Assembly (NCBI GenBank): GCA_038502055.1
Contig: JAXRKN010000039.1
Span: 4,030,001 to 4,094,000, forward strand
Source of the DNA: Tanytarsus gracilentus
Lineage: Eukaryota; Arthropoda; Insecta; Diptera; Chironomidae
DNA: 64,000 bases
Reading direction: 5' to 3'
Part shown: piece by piece, positions 51,964 to 64,000 of the stretch
Position numbering within the stretch: the first letter of the stretch is position 1
How the letters are laid out: each line of letters begins with the position of its first letter
Translations under genes and position numbers: made by a program
Notes under the pieces: generated by a model
Database searches by the model: none
Told to the model about the DNA's origin: nothing
What the model saw: only the letters and a program-made list of their open reading frames with translations

Positions 51964-54900
51964 GTTTATTAGGCGCAGAGAAGTAACACTAGCTGATGAT
52001 GATGTTGACGGTTAATGAAATTTCAGCTTGATAGCTAGAGTCATAACCAACTTTATTATGATGATTTTTTGACAGTTTTTCGCACTAAATATTTTTTGAA
52101 TTTAACGGTGAGATTCAACTTTGCACAGAACTCATTGCTAAAGAAGGATGGCAGCAGCTTGGATAAATTCACATACGTTCATTAAAGGTAGCACCATAGA
52201 TACATATATGAATTTGTAATTATACACGCGGATAAAAATTTTTAATTACACAGTTCAGTTACCAGAAGAGAGAGAGAGACCTTTTTTGTGTCTCTATGTT
52301 TTCACTGCACGACACACATCTACATGAGAATGCCATTAAAAATTCATCATTGACACATGCTATAGTGCTCGTTCTCGCTCCTTAAAATTCATTCATGTTT
52401 TCAAATTTATTCTTCAGCTCTTTTTTCACGTCCATATTGTAAAATTTACTGCCTGTTAATTACATTTTATTTTTATTATATTGAATTCATTTTTACTGAA
52501 AAGTGTGTGGGAAAATGGCGAATATTGCGAAAAGGAAAAAAAGTTGTCAGGAGTAATTAAAAAATTTTATGATGAAATTTTTCAAGCTCGATTGAAAATT
52601 CGATTGATGTTGAAGAAAATATTTATGAATTAATTATTTTTCTTGCCGAATTTTTTCAATTAAAATTTTATTTTTAATTAAAATGTTTTGCTTCAAATAA
52701 ATAAAGAAGAAGTGGGTTGATGAACGACAAGAATTTTTAATTAAAAATAAATTCTTTAAATTCTCAAAACTTATTTTAAGATTTAAATCATGACTTTCGA
52801 CAATTTTTTCCAAATTCATAACTCAATCATTCTCAGGTCAACGCATTACACCCACAATTCTTGCGTGGTAATGACAAAATTATTCAGATTATACGGTAAT
52901 TGACCTCTTGACAGTTTTTCCTAAGCCCAAATTCATCGTTTCCCTCACCTTGAGCTCAATGTTATTCACTCACCGAAAAAAAAAATTATTTCTCCAACAC
53001 AAAAAAGAAAATCGGAAATGAGCCACACAGCAGAGTTTTTGTGAAAAATGTTCGAGAGTGTATACTGTGTGCCTTGCAGGCAGCATGCACATACACTCGG
53101 AATTTATAAAATATTTTGATAATAAATTTTCATAAAACGTTCCATCGAAAAATAAAAACTGAGAGAATATTTTAATATTTTATCTCTCACTCCAATTTTT
53201 AATGATTCTCATTGGCAATTTTGACGGCACCCACATTGGCATCCCTTAGAGCTTTCTCGCTTGTCATAAATTTTCTTTTATTTTATTATTTTTCGTCTGT
53301 GTATCAATAACACCCTCGTTTTTTGTTTGTTTTATGTCTACACTCAAAATTTCTCACGCACTGTTTGCGGTGATGTCGGCAACAGTGAAATTTTATTGAT
53401 TAAAAAATCATCGATATTGATTGAATTTGCTCGCGCTCTCATTTTACACACTCAATTTCACATCAATTTCAATCTCTTATTATTGAATGCGGCACGTTTC
53501 ACTTCATTGAGCTTATTTGCTCGCTCGCGAATTATCAACGAGCTTGTGAACAAGAATTTAAATTTTTTTAAAAAATTTGAACGATTTTTTTATTGATTCA
53601 AATCCATCGGTTTAGTAATCCAATTGCCGATTTTTTTCAAAGTTCAACAAATCATTTTTTAAATGTCCATTCGAGAAATCTTTACTCGGAACTTTCTCTT
53701 TTTCGCGTCTTAACGTAAACAAGTTTCCCTTTAAACTGAAGTTTGAAGTTGGAGAATAAGTGAAAGGATACTTGAAATTTTTTGTCCCCTCCAAATTTTG
53801 TGCGATTGCGTCGAAAAATCCCACTTTTGAGCAACATTTTTCACTTCTCCTAGCGCAACGTCGCATGTGACATGCAATTTCGAGAGAAAATTCTCTCACG
53901 AGAGAAGAAAATTCTTTAAATTTATATGATAAATAGAGAAAAGAAGAAGTCGTGTGAGGGAAAGATAACATCAGGGTAAGAAAAGAAGAAGATCTTAAAT
54001 TGAGGCAGCACGAGGCATGTGAAAATGTTTAATAGGCAATTGTAGCAACTTGTAATAAAATTCTATGTAAATTTTTCAATTTCTTCGTATTAGGTAGAGG
54101 GAGGTGAGTTGTACTACGAAGTTGTACACGTTGGCATTCATGTCTTCGCATAATTTAGGTCGAATGTTTTTTAATCGATATTTTTTAGGTTAAATTAAAA
54201 ACAAAAACAAACATTTGTTGTTGTATATGTGGGCGCTTAAATAAAGGTAAGCTGATGGGCTATTATGTGGTAATGTTGAGGTATTAAGTGTGAAAATTTA
54301 TTTTTATTAAATTGTTTAGCGACATCATTTTTGATTTTTGGCTAAAAATTTTAGTAAAAGAATTTCGTTCATTGCAAAACTGCCAAAATATTTCCACAAT
54401 AAGCAAATTTGTTTCTCCCCCAACCCCTTGTTGTCTAGAAATGAAGCCATTTAAGAAAAAAAATCATATTAGGATAATAATGGATGCGCAGCGTCATCGT
54501 TCTAGTGAAATGACAAAAAAATGTTAAAAAATTCAAATGGAGAATTTGTTAAATTTTTATGTGTGAGCCTTTTGCTTTTTTGTGTAATGTTTCTCGGATT
54601 TATTATTTCTGTGAAAACGAGGGTAAGAAATGCCATTCTCAGTATGTTTAAGTGACTTTATGCCGAAGCTCAACTGTCAATTTATTCAAACTGCCTTTTG
54701 CTGCCTCCCTCTTCAATGTAAATGTGAGAAGGAAAAAGAGGATGATATTAAAAATTCCGTCACATGATTTTTAACTTTTAAAAACTTTAAAAATTAATTT
54801 CCAATGAGCTTAAAAAATATATTTAATTTTTTCATTTTCTATTGAGAGTTACATTATTTCCGCTCGACCCCAAAAAAGGCTTCTTGCTGATTCTACATGC

Positions 54901-57900
54901 TGATGAAATTTGTAAACGCGAGTGCCTTTACATATTCGACTGTTCAAATTGATAACGTCGATTGCCATCCTTCCTCTATTTTTGCTCCCTATTTTCGAGC
55001 GAGTGGCATTCGAGCAGCTACAGAGATGCAATTAACGAGATAAACAGAGCTGAACAGAAAAGAAAAACTTTTCCCTTCTTTATTTTTTGAATCCTTTTTT
55101 CCTCTTACCAATTTTTTCTTTCTTCCATAATCGTCCTTGTCGACATCGGTCGCAGTGTTATGTTCGAAAGCACTATAAATCCCAACGACTTGTGTTCTTC
55201 TTATTCTTCTTTTGTTCGGCTCAAGGAAATGAATTAAAACTAATTCGACACATCTTGTAATTTTGCTTGTTGATTTTTATCTCGGAGATTATTATATAAT
55301 AAAAAAAAATGTTGATAAAACCGAAGAGTGATCAAATGGTAGAATAATAAAGACATGAATTCTTAATTCATTTTTTACAACATTCATTTGATAATTCTTA
55401 AAACCGCATAGCATCTCAAAAATATCCGAATTGTGTCACAAAAAAATTCTTCTCCTATCATATCTCAATTCAGTTAAGTGAAAAGCGACACAAAACACGA
55501 CAAGGGAGAAAAGACACTCGCTGAGAAAATAGCAACAGTAAGCAGCAATTCGAGAGTGAAATGACTTGCGGCTGACAGAGCCGAGAGAATGCAGCAAAAA
55601 GAAATGGAATGGACTCAACGTCGAATGGAATTAAAGAAAAAAAGGTTATATGCGGCAGATAGAAGGTTCATTTTCACTCTCGCGCTATGAAGTGTTAATA
55701 ATAATTTATTGTCTCATTTAGAAAGCGTGCAATGAATTTTTTTAAAATAGCTTTAAATTTTTCAACCCAACAAAATCCCGTTCCATAATTCACAAATTAA
55801 ACCCTCATTTATGATTCAAGTAAATCTCATATTCGAGTGAGGAATTTACATGCTACATAATTTATAAGCGTTCTCATGAGATTGTTGAAAAAATTTCATC
55901 ACACAAAAGACAATGGGAATCACAAGCCCGCCAAGAGCAAGTGAAATTTCACTGAAGTATCAAAACTTTTTTCTCAGAATTTAAAAAATCTCATACTCGC
56001 ATTTTTTTTTATTATGCCACATATTTTTTGGTGTGTTTGTGAAGCCTGAAGCCATGGTGGTTTTTATTAAAACTTCCTCACAATGGATTTTCCGCTTGAC
56101 GAACGATGAGAATGTGGGCTAAATATTGATTTTGAGCGACTTCACCTTGAACTCACGCGTGGTATGAGACGAAAGCTTCTGATGAGCTTTTTTGTGATTT
56201 ATAAGCGGATGGAATTAAGCCAAATAGTTTAACATGCTGGGATTTCTCCCCATAAAAGATTTTCTCGCTTGAAACTAAACATATTAAATTTTGCATGCAA
56301 ACACATGTAATTAATATTCAACAATAAATTTAGCAGCTGAGATGTGTGTGAGATATTGGATGGAAAACCATAAATTGCTTCTTCTTCTTGGTTGCTGCTA
56401 GCTTCACCAGCAGAAACACTATACGACTATTTTAACTTGCCAGACTGTCAGTTGTTGCTCAATCTCATGGCAAAAAGTGCACTTTATGGTATTAAATGTT
56501 TGGGTGAGTTCCAAGGAGTGGAATAAAATTTTTAAATCTTTTATAAATTTTAAAAGATCTTACTTCCCTTTGAAAAACAAGCAGCGCATCTTCACTGCAT
56601 GTGAAGCATTCGAAAATTGAACGTTGAACATGAAATTAATATTTCATAGAATTCTCCGACAAATGCTTGTGTCTCACTCAACTTCACTGACGATGTTTGC
56701 ACATTCGAGCGATTTTCTTACAAGAACAAATACATAAAATATGATCAACAGCAGCGTCTCATGTTGGAAATTATTACGATGACATCTATATAATATTCTT
56801 TTAGGGTTGATGCTATAAAAAAGGATGAAAACGTGTGTTAATCATATTACGAAGCGACTTCAACGTACATCAATCATCATTGCCGTCTTCACCAGTAAAA
56901 AAATCACTTTCACTGCATTTCCTTGCTGATGTCGCACTTTATCACACGTTAACAGAATCAAATGCCATCAGGCGAGCAAGTTGATGATAAGACCAATTAC
57001 ATACATTTTCTCTCCTACTATTATTTCATATATACCTTTCGGGTCGCCCTCTTTTGCTCACACACATTCATTCAGCATCGTCATCAAACCTTAGAAGACA
57101 TTTCCTGTTTTACGGTTCTTGGCCTTCAACTTCACTACGTGTGGGTTTCTTTATCCCGCAACTAAATATGATGTCAATGATGTTGGCTGAAATTTATTTT
57201 ATTTTTAAAATAAAATGTTGAAAAATATTTTCAAACAAATTTTTGCTAACTTCAAACGAGTTTAAAAGATGTGAAATATTTTTGGTCACTTTTTTGATTC
57301 TAAGGAAAATGTGTGGAGGTTGGAAGTGAAACAAATAAAGGGACTTTTTATGGCTATTGACCGGTTCATAAAAGCGTGGGTAATGCTTGACTTTCCCTTC
57401 TTTTATGACACTCCGAACATGGAAATAACAACATACATGTCAATATACACACTTCAATTGATTTTTCATCTCTTTTCTTTTGAACAAAACCCTTCACCAT
57501 CGACCCTTCAAAACAGCACCGCTGTGTGTGCTTGCATTGATGTATTTTTGATGAAAAATGAAAGAAATGACTTTCATTTTGCTTTCATGATCAATCACTT
57601 TTGTGTATTATGTAGGCAAGGAGTGCGGTCACAATCACGTGATTTCATCTCTTTTGTTTCTCGCAACAATTAATTTTTTATTGTGATGTTTCTTTTAGTT
57701 TTCTGATTGAAATAATTAATTTGTCATTTATAAAAAAGTTTTTTCTGATAAAAATCATTAATGAGTGTCATAAAACTTCACGTGGAGAAAGTTTTAATTT
57801 TTTCGAAAGTTTGAAGAGTAATTGCGAACAAACTCAACAAAAAGAAGAAGATTTGTTTTTAGTTTAATGAGTTCAATATGTCATGCACACATTACATAAG

Positions 57901-60424
57901 CTTCACAACAGTTCGTCAGAATGTGTCCTCATTACTCACGCATCAGTGACCTTGTCCTAATAAATTACCAAGTCTTTACTCGAAATTGTTAAATCTAAAG
58001 GAAACAATGAAAAAGTGGATGAGCCTCGTGATGGCATGTAATAGTAGACGAAGCTTATTTTAATTAAATTAAAGCAAACAGAATTGTGTATTGCAGCAAT
58101 AAACAAATAGAATTGCCTCAAGTTTGCGTTCATTATTGAATCACTCATAGACGGTGGAAAAGGGATGGAAATAATTTTCAATACGAACAATGTAAAAAAA
58201 CTTTATCTTCAAGTTTCACCTTCCCTGCACCGCAACAGCATTGTCATCATCATAGTCGTTGCCATTAGCTACTTATCATTAAGCAATTGTGTCATCTACG
58301 TTGTCCAAAGTAAATGCTTCAATAAACACAAACAATTACGAGAGAGTACCCGACTCATCACAACAGCATCGCAACCCCTGAGAGAGAAAGTACAGCACAC
58401 AAATAATAATTAACAGTTTGTTTGTTTTGAATGGACTCGATTGAAATTCTCCACTGATAGACATTGCCGTGATTGATTTGTTTTCCACTCAACGCAATGA
58501 CAACGAGGGGAGACAGGTTGGATTTTATACGAATACAATTTACTGTTTATCTCTAGATTTTGTTATCGACTAATGATGCCGATAACGACCATGAAAATGG
58601 AAAAATAAAATAGTTAAAAACATTAAATTTCCATTTTTTTAAATAATTTTATTTCCTCCCTGCGGCCATCAATAAAACGTTCTTCTTTTTATTTCTTCTA
58701 ACGACTCGACCTCCGATCACCCTGATTGAAATTTATATTCCCAAAGGGGGTCATTTCGAAGTTACGATGGTCATTTTCTTCCCCTTTTTACACTCAAATC
58801 CTACGCAAGAATTATTGAGTGCGTTTTATTGACAGCGTACGTTCAAAATTGCTAAACATGGGAGTAGTTAAGACTTAATTTATGGATTAGTGGGAGTAAA
58901 GTTACTTTTACCGTGACTTTTTATTTGGGTCAATGAGGATTTAATTTTGTTGTTTGCTTAATGTTTGTTATTCGGCAAGGACAATGAACTTTTCCAACAA
59001 GTTTAAAAAGTAAAATATTCATTTCAAATCCACAATCATTATTTAACATTTTTAATGCGAAAATCATTTATCTTCTCTCACTAATGCATTTTCATGATCT
59101 ATAAACATTTTTCTCCTCCTCCCTCTCAGCTATCACTTAATGAATCCTGAATCCACCAGTGAATGCGCCACTTAGCAACTTAAAAAGCATAATTATTCCC
59201 TTTTATAGTCGTCACTTGCAAACAACAATGAAAGTGTGAGAATATCCTGTGCAAAAGTGATGCAAACTATTTTTCCTCTCGACTTTATCTTCACTCGTTT
59301 TTATTTTTATTGTGAAAGCAAAGCGAGAGTGAGAAAAAAGAAGTAAATTAAGCGATTCAAGCTAGTACAGTAGCTTCTGTTTGGTTTCAAGCAAGGAATG
59401 AAACTTTTTCTCAGTTTTCATTTTAGTTGCAAGATTTTTTGAAAAATTAAACAAATACTTTTTTTTCTTTAATTTCTCACTCCTTGTTTTACACGCGGAG
59501 AGAGCAGAAAAAATTAAAGCTCTGCATAGTTGTGGAATGTTCGCATAAATCACGAAATTCTTTTTTTTCTGTCTTTCCTCGCCACGAAGTAAGCATAAGC
59601 AACATGCATTCATTCTCATCTATTTAACTGCATTTACAGAATTTCCAACCGTTCTTCATAGTCAGAGAACAATAAAGTTTAGTTTGGAAGTAAATATAGT
59701 TTTGAAAATTGTGTGTGTACATTCAGTGAAACCCGTATAATATTTATCAGCATGCAAAAGAGCATTTATACGTCTATGGTGGAAGAAGAAGCAAATGCAA
59801 TTTGCCAACTTACACATGAACAGCAGACAGGAGTTGTTGTTGCAAGCGATAGTCGTTGTGGGCTATGAAAACATGAACATATAAATGAGCATGTTTATAT
59901 TATACGTCGTTTACGTTCGCTTTTATTTTATTCTCCCTTCTCTCTTACTCCCGCAATCTCATTTAGCTCTCTTTCTTTCTCTCGGTCGTTCACGACCGGA
60001 ATCAACATCTGTTGCGAAGCAACAATGTTTTAAAAATAACGGTAAAAAATATTTAAAAAAATTCTTCATGCGCTCCAATACTTCAACACCATCAACTTCA
60101 CCACTCACCCACTTCCCTCGATAATCTGGCTCTCACTTTTTACCCCCAAATCACTTTCATACAGTGACAAGATTAAAGACAACGAGAGAAGAAGTGAAAA
60201 AAATGCATGTTACCAAAAATGAAATTAATAATAATTACAGAAAAATTAATTCTTGTTGGAACCAATAAAATAAATATGTAAAAAATAGTCAATCATAACG
60301 GTGAAATCTTACTCGAGAGATTCGTCTAGGGTAAATTCCAGCAAAATTTAAACATTCACCGTTTAATTTTGTAAATTATTTTTGTTCTAAATTAAGTTTA
60401 ATAAATTTGATCAGGAAAAAGGAC
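51964..60424. other. Non-coding region upstream of the Dpr gene
   Basis: Should hold the Dpr 5' UTR and promoter. I see a GA run at 52268-52280 and AT-rich DNA, but no recognisable core promoter. Open frames at 53612-53971 (119 codons, minus) and 57311-57673 (120 codons, plus) have no domain, splice or neighbour support and are not called as genes. Confidence 0.5.
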
Positions 60425-60944
60425 TAAATAAAATAAGTAAAAAAATTTAACAACACTCCTTCTCTTTTACAACTAATATTTCCACAAAATATTAAATAAA
60501 ATAAAATCAGTAAATATTTTGCATTTTCATACATTTTTATAACTCTCTTTTAGAACTTAAAACTAAATTTTGTATTTCTTTATCGCAAGATATTAAACAT
60601 ATGTATGCAATCTTGAATAATTTAATATTGGAATTTAAGATCAAAAATTAGAGAAGTGGAGCTTTTAAAAAACATCAATCAAACAAAAATTCCGCTTCCT
60701 TCTCTAATTTTTGGATCTTAAATTAATTTAAATTCATTCAAGTATTGCATACATATGTTTAATATCTTGCGATAAAGCAAATACCAAAATTTAGTTTTAA
60801 GTTCTCAAAAGAGAGTTATAACAACATGTATGAAAATGTCAAAATATTTACTGATTTTATTTTATTTAATACTTTTCCGTGCGAAATATCTAGTTGTACA
60901 AAGAGAAGGGAGTGTTGTTAAATTTTTTTTACTTATTTTATTTA
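60425..60944. repeat. Foldback sequence C, about 520 bp
   Basis: The left arm (about 60425-60660) is an inverted copy of the right arm (about 60700-60944), with scattered substitutions and small indels around a loop of about 40 bases. Matching blocks include TTTATCGCAAGATATTAAAC and AAACTAAATTTTG. The ends read TAAATAAAATAAGT. No clear target duplication beyond TA is visible. It shares no motif with elements A or B. It is probably a hairpin-type MITE; there is no coding capacity. Confidence 0.8.
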
Positions 60945-63900
60945 TATTCCGCTAGATGTAAATAGTAAAAATAATGTACACAACGATGATGATAAGGATC
61001 TAGAAAATTATATTTTAGAATTTTTTATGCTTTTTGAATATATTAATTTGCAAAAAATATTTTTACAGCTTTTGAAAATTATTAGTCAGACACGAAAGTT
61101 GACTAAAAGCTCTAAAGTCTAAATTTAACAATTAATTTCTAGAAAAATAATTTCAGTCACAGCTGTGCACGGTTTAAAAAATTATTATGTCCGGAAAATA
61201 TTTTTAAGATTGAAGGCAAAAAGCTTTAAAAATAAGAAAAGCATAAACATAATTTTCCATTCTAAAAACTTTTCATTCTGCACAATATTTTCGACAGTCA
61301 AAAGAGAGAAAAACCACATCACATATTCATGTTTACAAGCCATCTAGCTAAATAATGTTCACTGACGGAGAAAAAACGCTCACACAGAGAGAATGCAATG
61401 AATGTCATTTAGAGGAAAAGCAAAGAGTTGATAACTTTTCATGTTTACTTTGTCTTGATTTCAACAAACAAAGAAATTACTTTTTCAAGTGCACTTAAGT
61501 TGTTTAAATGCTAAATCAGAAGAGAGTGTAGTTTGAAGAAAGAAATTTAATTAATAAAAACTTTGAAATGTTTGACATAGAAATATAAAAGGAAAATTTT
61601 TAACGGAGTTTTAAAATTGTTAGCTTTCAATGAGGTTTTCCAACTCTGAATGTCATGAATTTAAATTTACACTTCAACAAATTTAGTTTTTTTTCTAACG
61701 GTTTTTATTTTGAATTTCTGGCAATATTTATTAATTTTTGTATGACTTAATTTATTGTGCATGCTAAAATTTATTGAATTAAAATTTATGAATTTTAAAC
61801 GTGAGAATTCTCAGCAGTTGTTATAGTATGTGAAAATAAAATAAAAGATACAAAAAATTAAAATGCATGATATGGCATTTTGCAAATATATTTCAACCCC
61901 AAAACATAAAATTGCAATTTTAGTTAATATAAACTTTTTCTCTGCATGCCCTGATGCTTGTTTTCGTTTATGTAGATTTCAAATGAGAAAAATTCTTCAT
62001 AAAACTTGCAATAAAAAAAATCTCCTCGAAAACAAAAGCAATATCTAAGGGAAGATTTTTGCATGACATTTCCATTTAGTTATCATATTTATCTCTCTTT
62101 CTCTCCCCTCAAAAAGTCCATTTCGTCTTATTTTGCATATATTGCGGTGCGCAAACTGCAGTTCTTTAGTACCTTCACGAAAAAAGGTTATGTGCATATA
62201 TTTATTGCTTGTTGTTTTCTATAAAGCACGTGAACATGAACTCGGGGCAAGAGTAAATTGAATTTTTGTGTTCTGAATGTTTCTCTATCTGTTTCTACAT
62301 GTATATGGACAGGATGTGCACAAATTTGTGTCCGTAAATTTTTCCTAGTATTTAAATTAAGTTTTCTAGCATTTTTGTGTTGACAAAGTTGTAAAAATTA
62401 AATTTTTCAAGCAACAAAATTTTTTTTAAATGAAATCTTGTTAAAAATAATTTTTAAACGGGAAATTTATCAACCCTGCTAGTTTACGTTCACATAATCG
62501 TGATGTGGAGGCAAAAAATATTTTTAACATGCAAACACATTTAAGTCCATTCGAAAACTTTACCTTCAGACTCTTTTTCTCCAACAATTGTTCTCCTTTT
62601 TTCATTATTTAAGCACTCTTATAAAGCAATTTTATTAAATAATTTCATGCTAAAGCAATTTAGAAACTTTTTCTCTCTCTCGACCATTGTGGCATATAAT
62701 AAAGCAATTAATACATACGTAAGCAGTGCATGCTCTCTCGATGGAAACATTAGAAGCGATTAAAATCATTTTATTGCCTTTATTAGCCTTCAATTGATCC
62801 TCATTTGAGTCACACTTTCACATTGGGTTTTATACTTCGGGGCTTTGAGGAAAAGTTTATAAACTTCTTCTTTTTTATTGAACCTTTTTTTGGGTAAAAT
62901 TCTATATAAAGCTGCTGCCGAGTTTTATCTCATGAAACACTTTAAAATTGAGCTTTTTTTGAGTGTAAATTTTAAAGATTGAATTGAGAAAGTTTAAACA
63001 TTTAAAAATAGATTGCTAGATTTTTTCTTTATAGAAAACATCAAAGTAAATGCTTTCATCGCAATGCATCGATGAAATCTCATCTTACAACAACTTAGAG
63101 AGATTTATTTCTGTATCTTTCTCAAATTCATTCATCAGCTACTTTTTTACCTCCAATTTTAGTTTGATTGAAATATTTTTTCCTCCTCATATATTTTTCT
63201 CTTTTGAAAATCGATTTCAGCTCGATGTCTCAACTTGATAGATTGCAGAGATTTTTCTTTCCTTTGCAGGTCAACTGAGATAAGTTGTCAAATTAATGTC
63301 AATTGAGCGATGATGAAAAGACGAGGACGCTTCATTTTAATAAGATTTTGTTTCAGAAAACTACAAAGCAGTTAACGAGTTTAGTTTGTTGCCATTCTTG
63401 TGGTTTTCATGAATAAACTCACTCAATTTTCAGGTCGAAAGTTCACTTCATAATGGTCATGGTTAAGGCAATTAGTGATATGATGCAAACTTAACGTAAT
63501 GGAACTCAAGTATCAGAGCAGAGCATGTATGTGTGTGGATATCATGGTCGGTTTGAGTTGAGTGTTGATAATTCGAGCTAAATAAAACGTTAGTGGAAAA
63601 TTCAAAGAAAACTTTATTCGTAAATTTTTAGAGCTTAACATTTTAAACCGCACAGCACTCAACTTCCATCACAATAACCATAACCACAACCGCATCAAAC
63701 TGAAAGTCGAAACTTGTCCATGTTCTATTCCTTTTCTATTGAAAACGGTTACATGTTCGGTACAAATTAATTGGCATTTAATGCCAGACCAGACACATAA
63801 AATCGTATATGAAGTTATTTTTGTGTTCGTTGAGTGAATGAAAGAAAATCATGACGGTAAAAATGATGCAAAAAAACCTGCATAAAATTCATATCAATTT

Positions 63901-64000
63901 CAAGTAATTGACATTTAAACTTCAACCCTAACAATATAAAATTTTCTCAATGATTGAACGAACATTCTGTGTTTTACTCGTAAAATGCAATTTCCGAGTT
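60945..64000. other. Non-coding stretch to the window end
   Basis: AT-rich sequence with open frames no longer than 62 codons and no recognised gene, RNA or repeat. Confidence 0.5.

Noticed and set aside
53612..53971. 119-codon minus-strand ORF upstream of the Dpr gene
   Set aside because: No domain, no phase-compatible link to the Dpr exons, and Phe/Ser/Lys-rich composition. The 51903-51963 exon explains the Dpr start better.
57311..57673. 120-codon plus-strand ORF
   Set aside because: No recognised similarity, no splice sites and an irregular hydrophobic pattern. Treated as chance.

Overview
The window looks like nuclear DNA of an insect, most likely a dipteran fly and possibly a nematoceran. 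It is visibly AT-rich, has GT-AG introns as short as 46-63 bp, and carries a Dpr immunoglobulin gene and an insect-type GNAT acetyltransferase. The species cannot be named from the sequence. I see no bacterial, organellar or CRISPR features.

Only three protein-coding genes can be supported, all on the minus strand. (1) 2673-4457: a four-exon, 472-residue pyruvate-kinase-like protein. Its fold is recognisable from end to end, but several catalytic residues are replaced, so it is probably a pseudoenzyme or a strongly divergent paralog. (2) 32278-32997: a single-exon, 239-residue GNAT N-acetyltransferase of the insect arylalkylamine-acetyltransferase type. (3) 42876-51963: a six-exon, 312-residue Dpr-family cell-surface protein. 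Its signal-peptide exon lies 7 kb upstream of the rest and was found by splice phase, and one exon is only 30 nt long. The three genes show no functional link; they are ordinary eukaryotic neighbours separated by long non-coding DNA.

Most of the rest is non-coding and holds repeats. A 17-bp minisatellite (about 70-470) abuts one copy of a dispersed repeat (about 478-757). A diverged second copy of that repeat (about 26405-26660) lies inverted inside a 2.65-kb long-terminal-inverted-repeat element (25161-27806) that has a perfect 8-bp target duplication. A related but distinct 1.2-kb foldback element (about 48119-49346) sits in intron 1 of the Dpr gene. A third, unrelated foldback sequence is at 60425-60944. 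A roughly 1-kb non-coding insert at 5676-6699 is flanked by a 25-bp direct repeat and ends in short tandem repeats, which is the signature of target-primed retrotransposition.

The best candidate for something undescribed is the pair of foldback elements. They share terminal sequence and a reiterated subterminal GAAGTACG-type motif, but they differ in a second reiterated internal motif (TGTGAC in one, CGGCC in the other).
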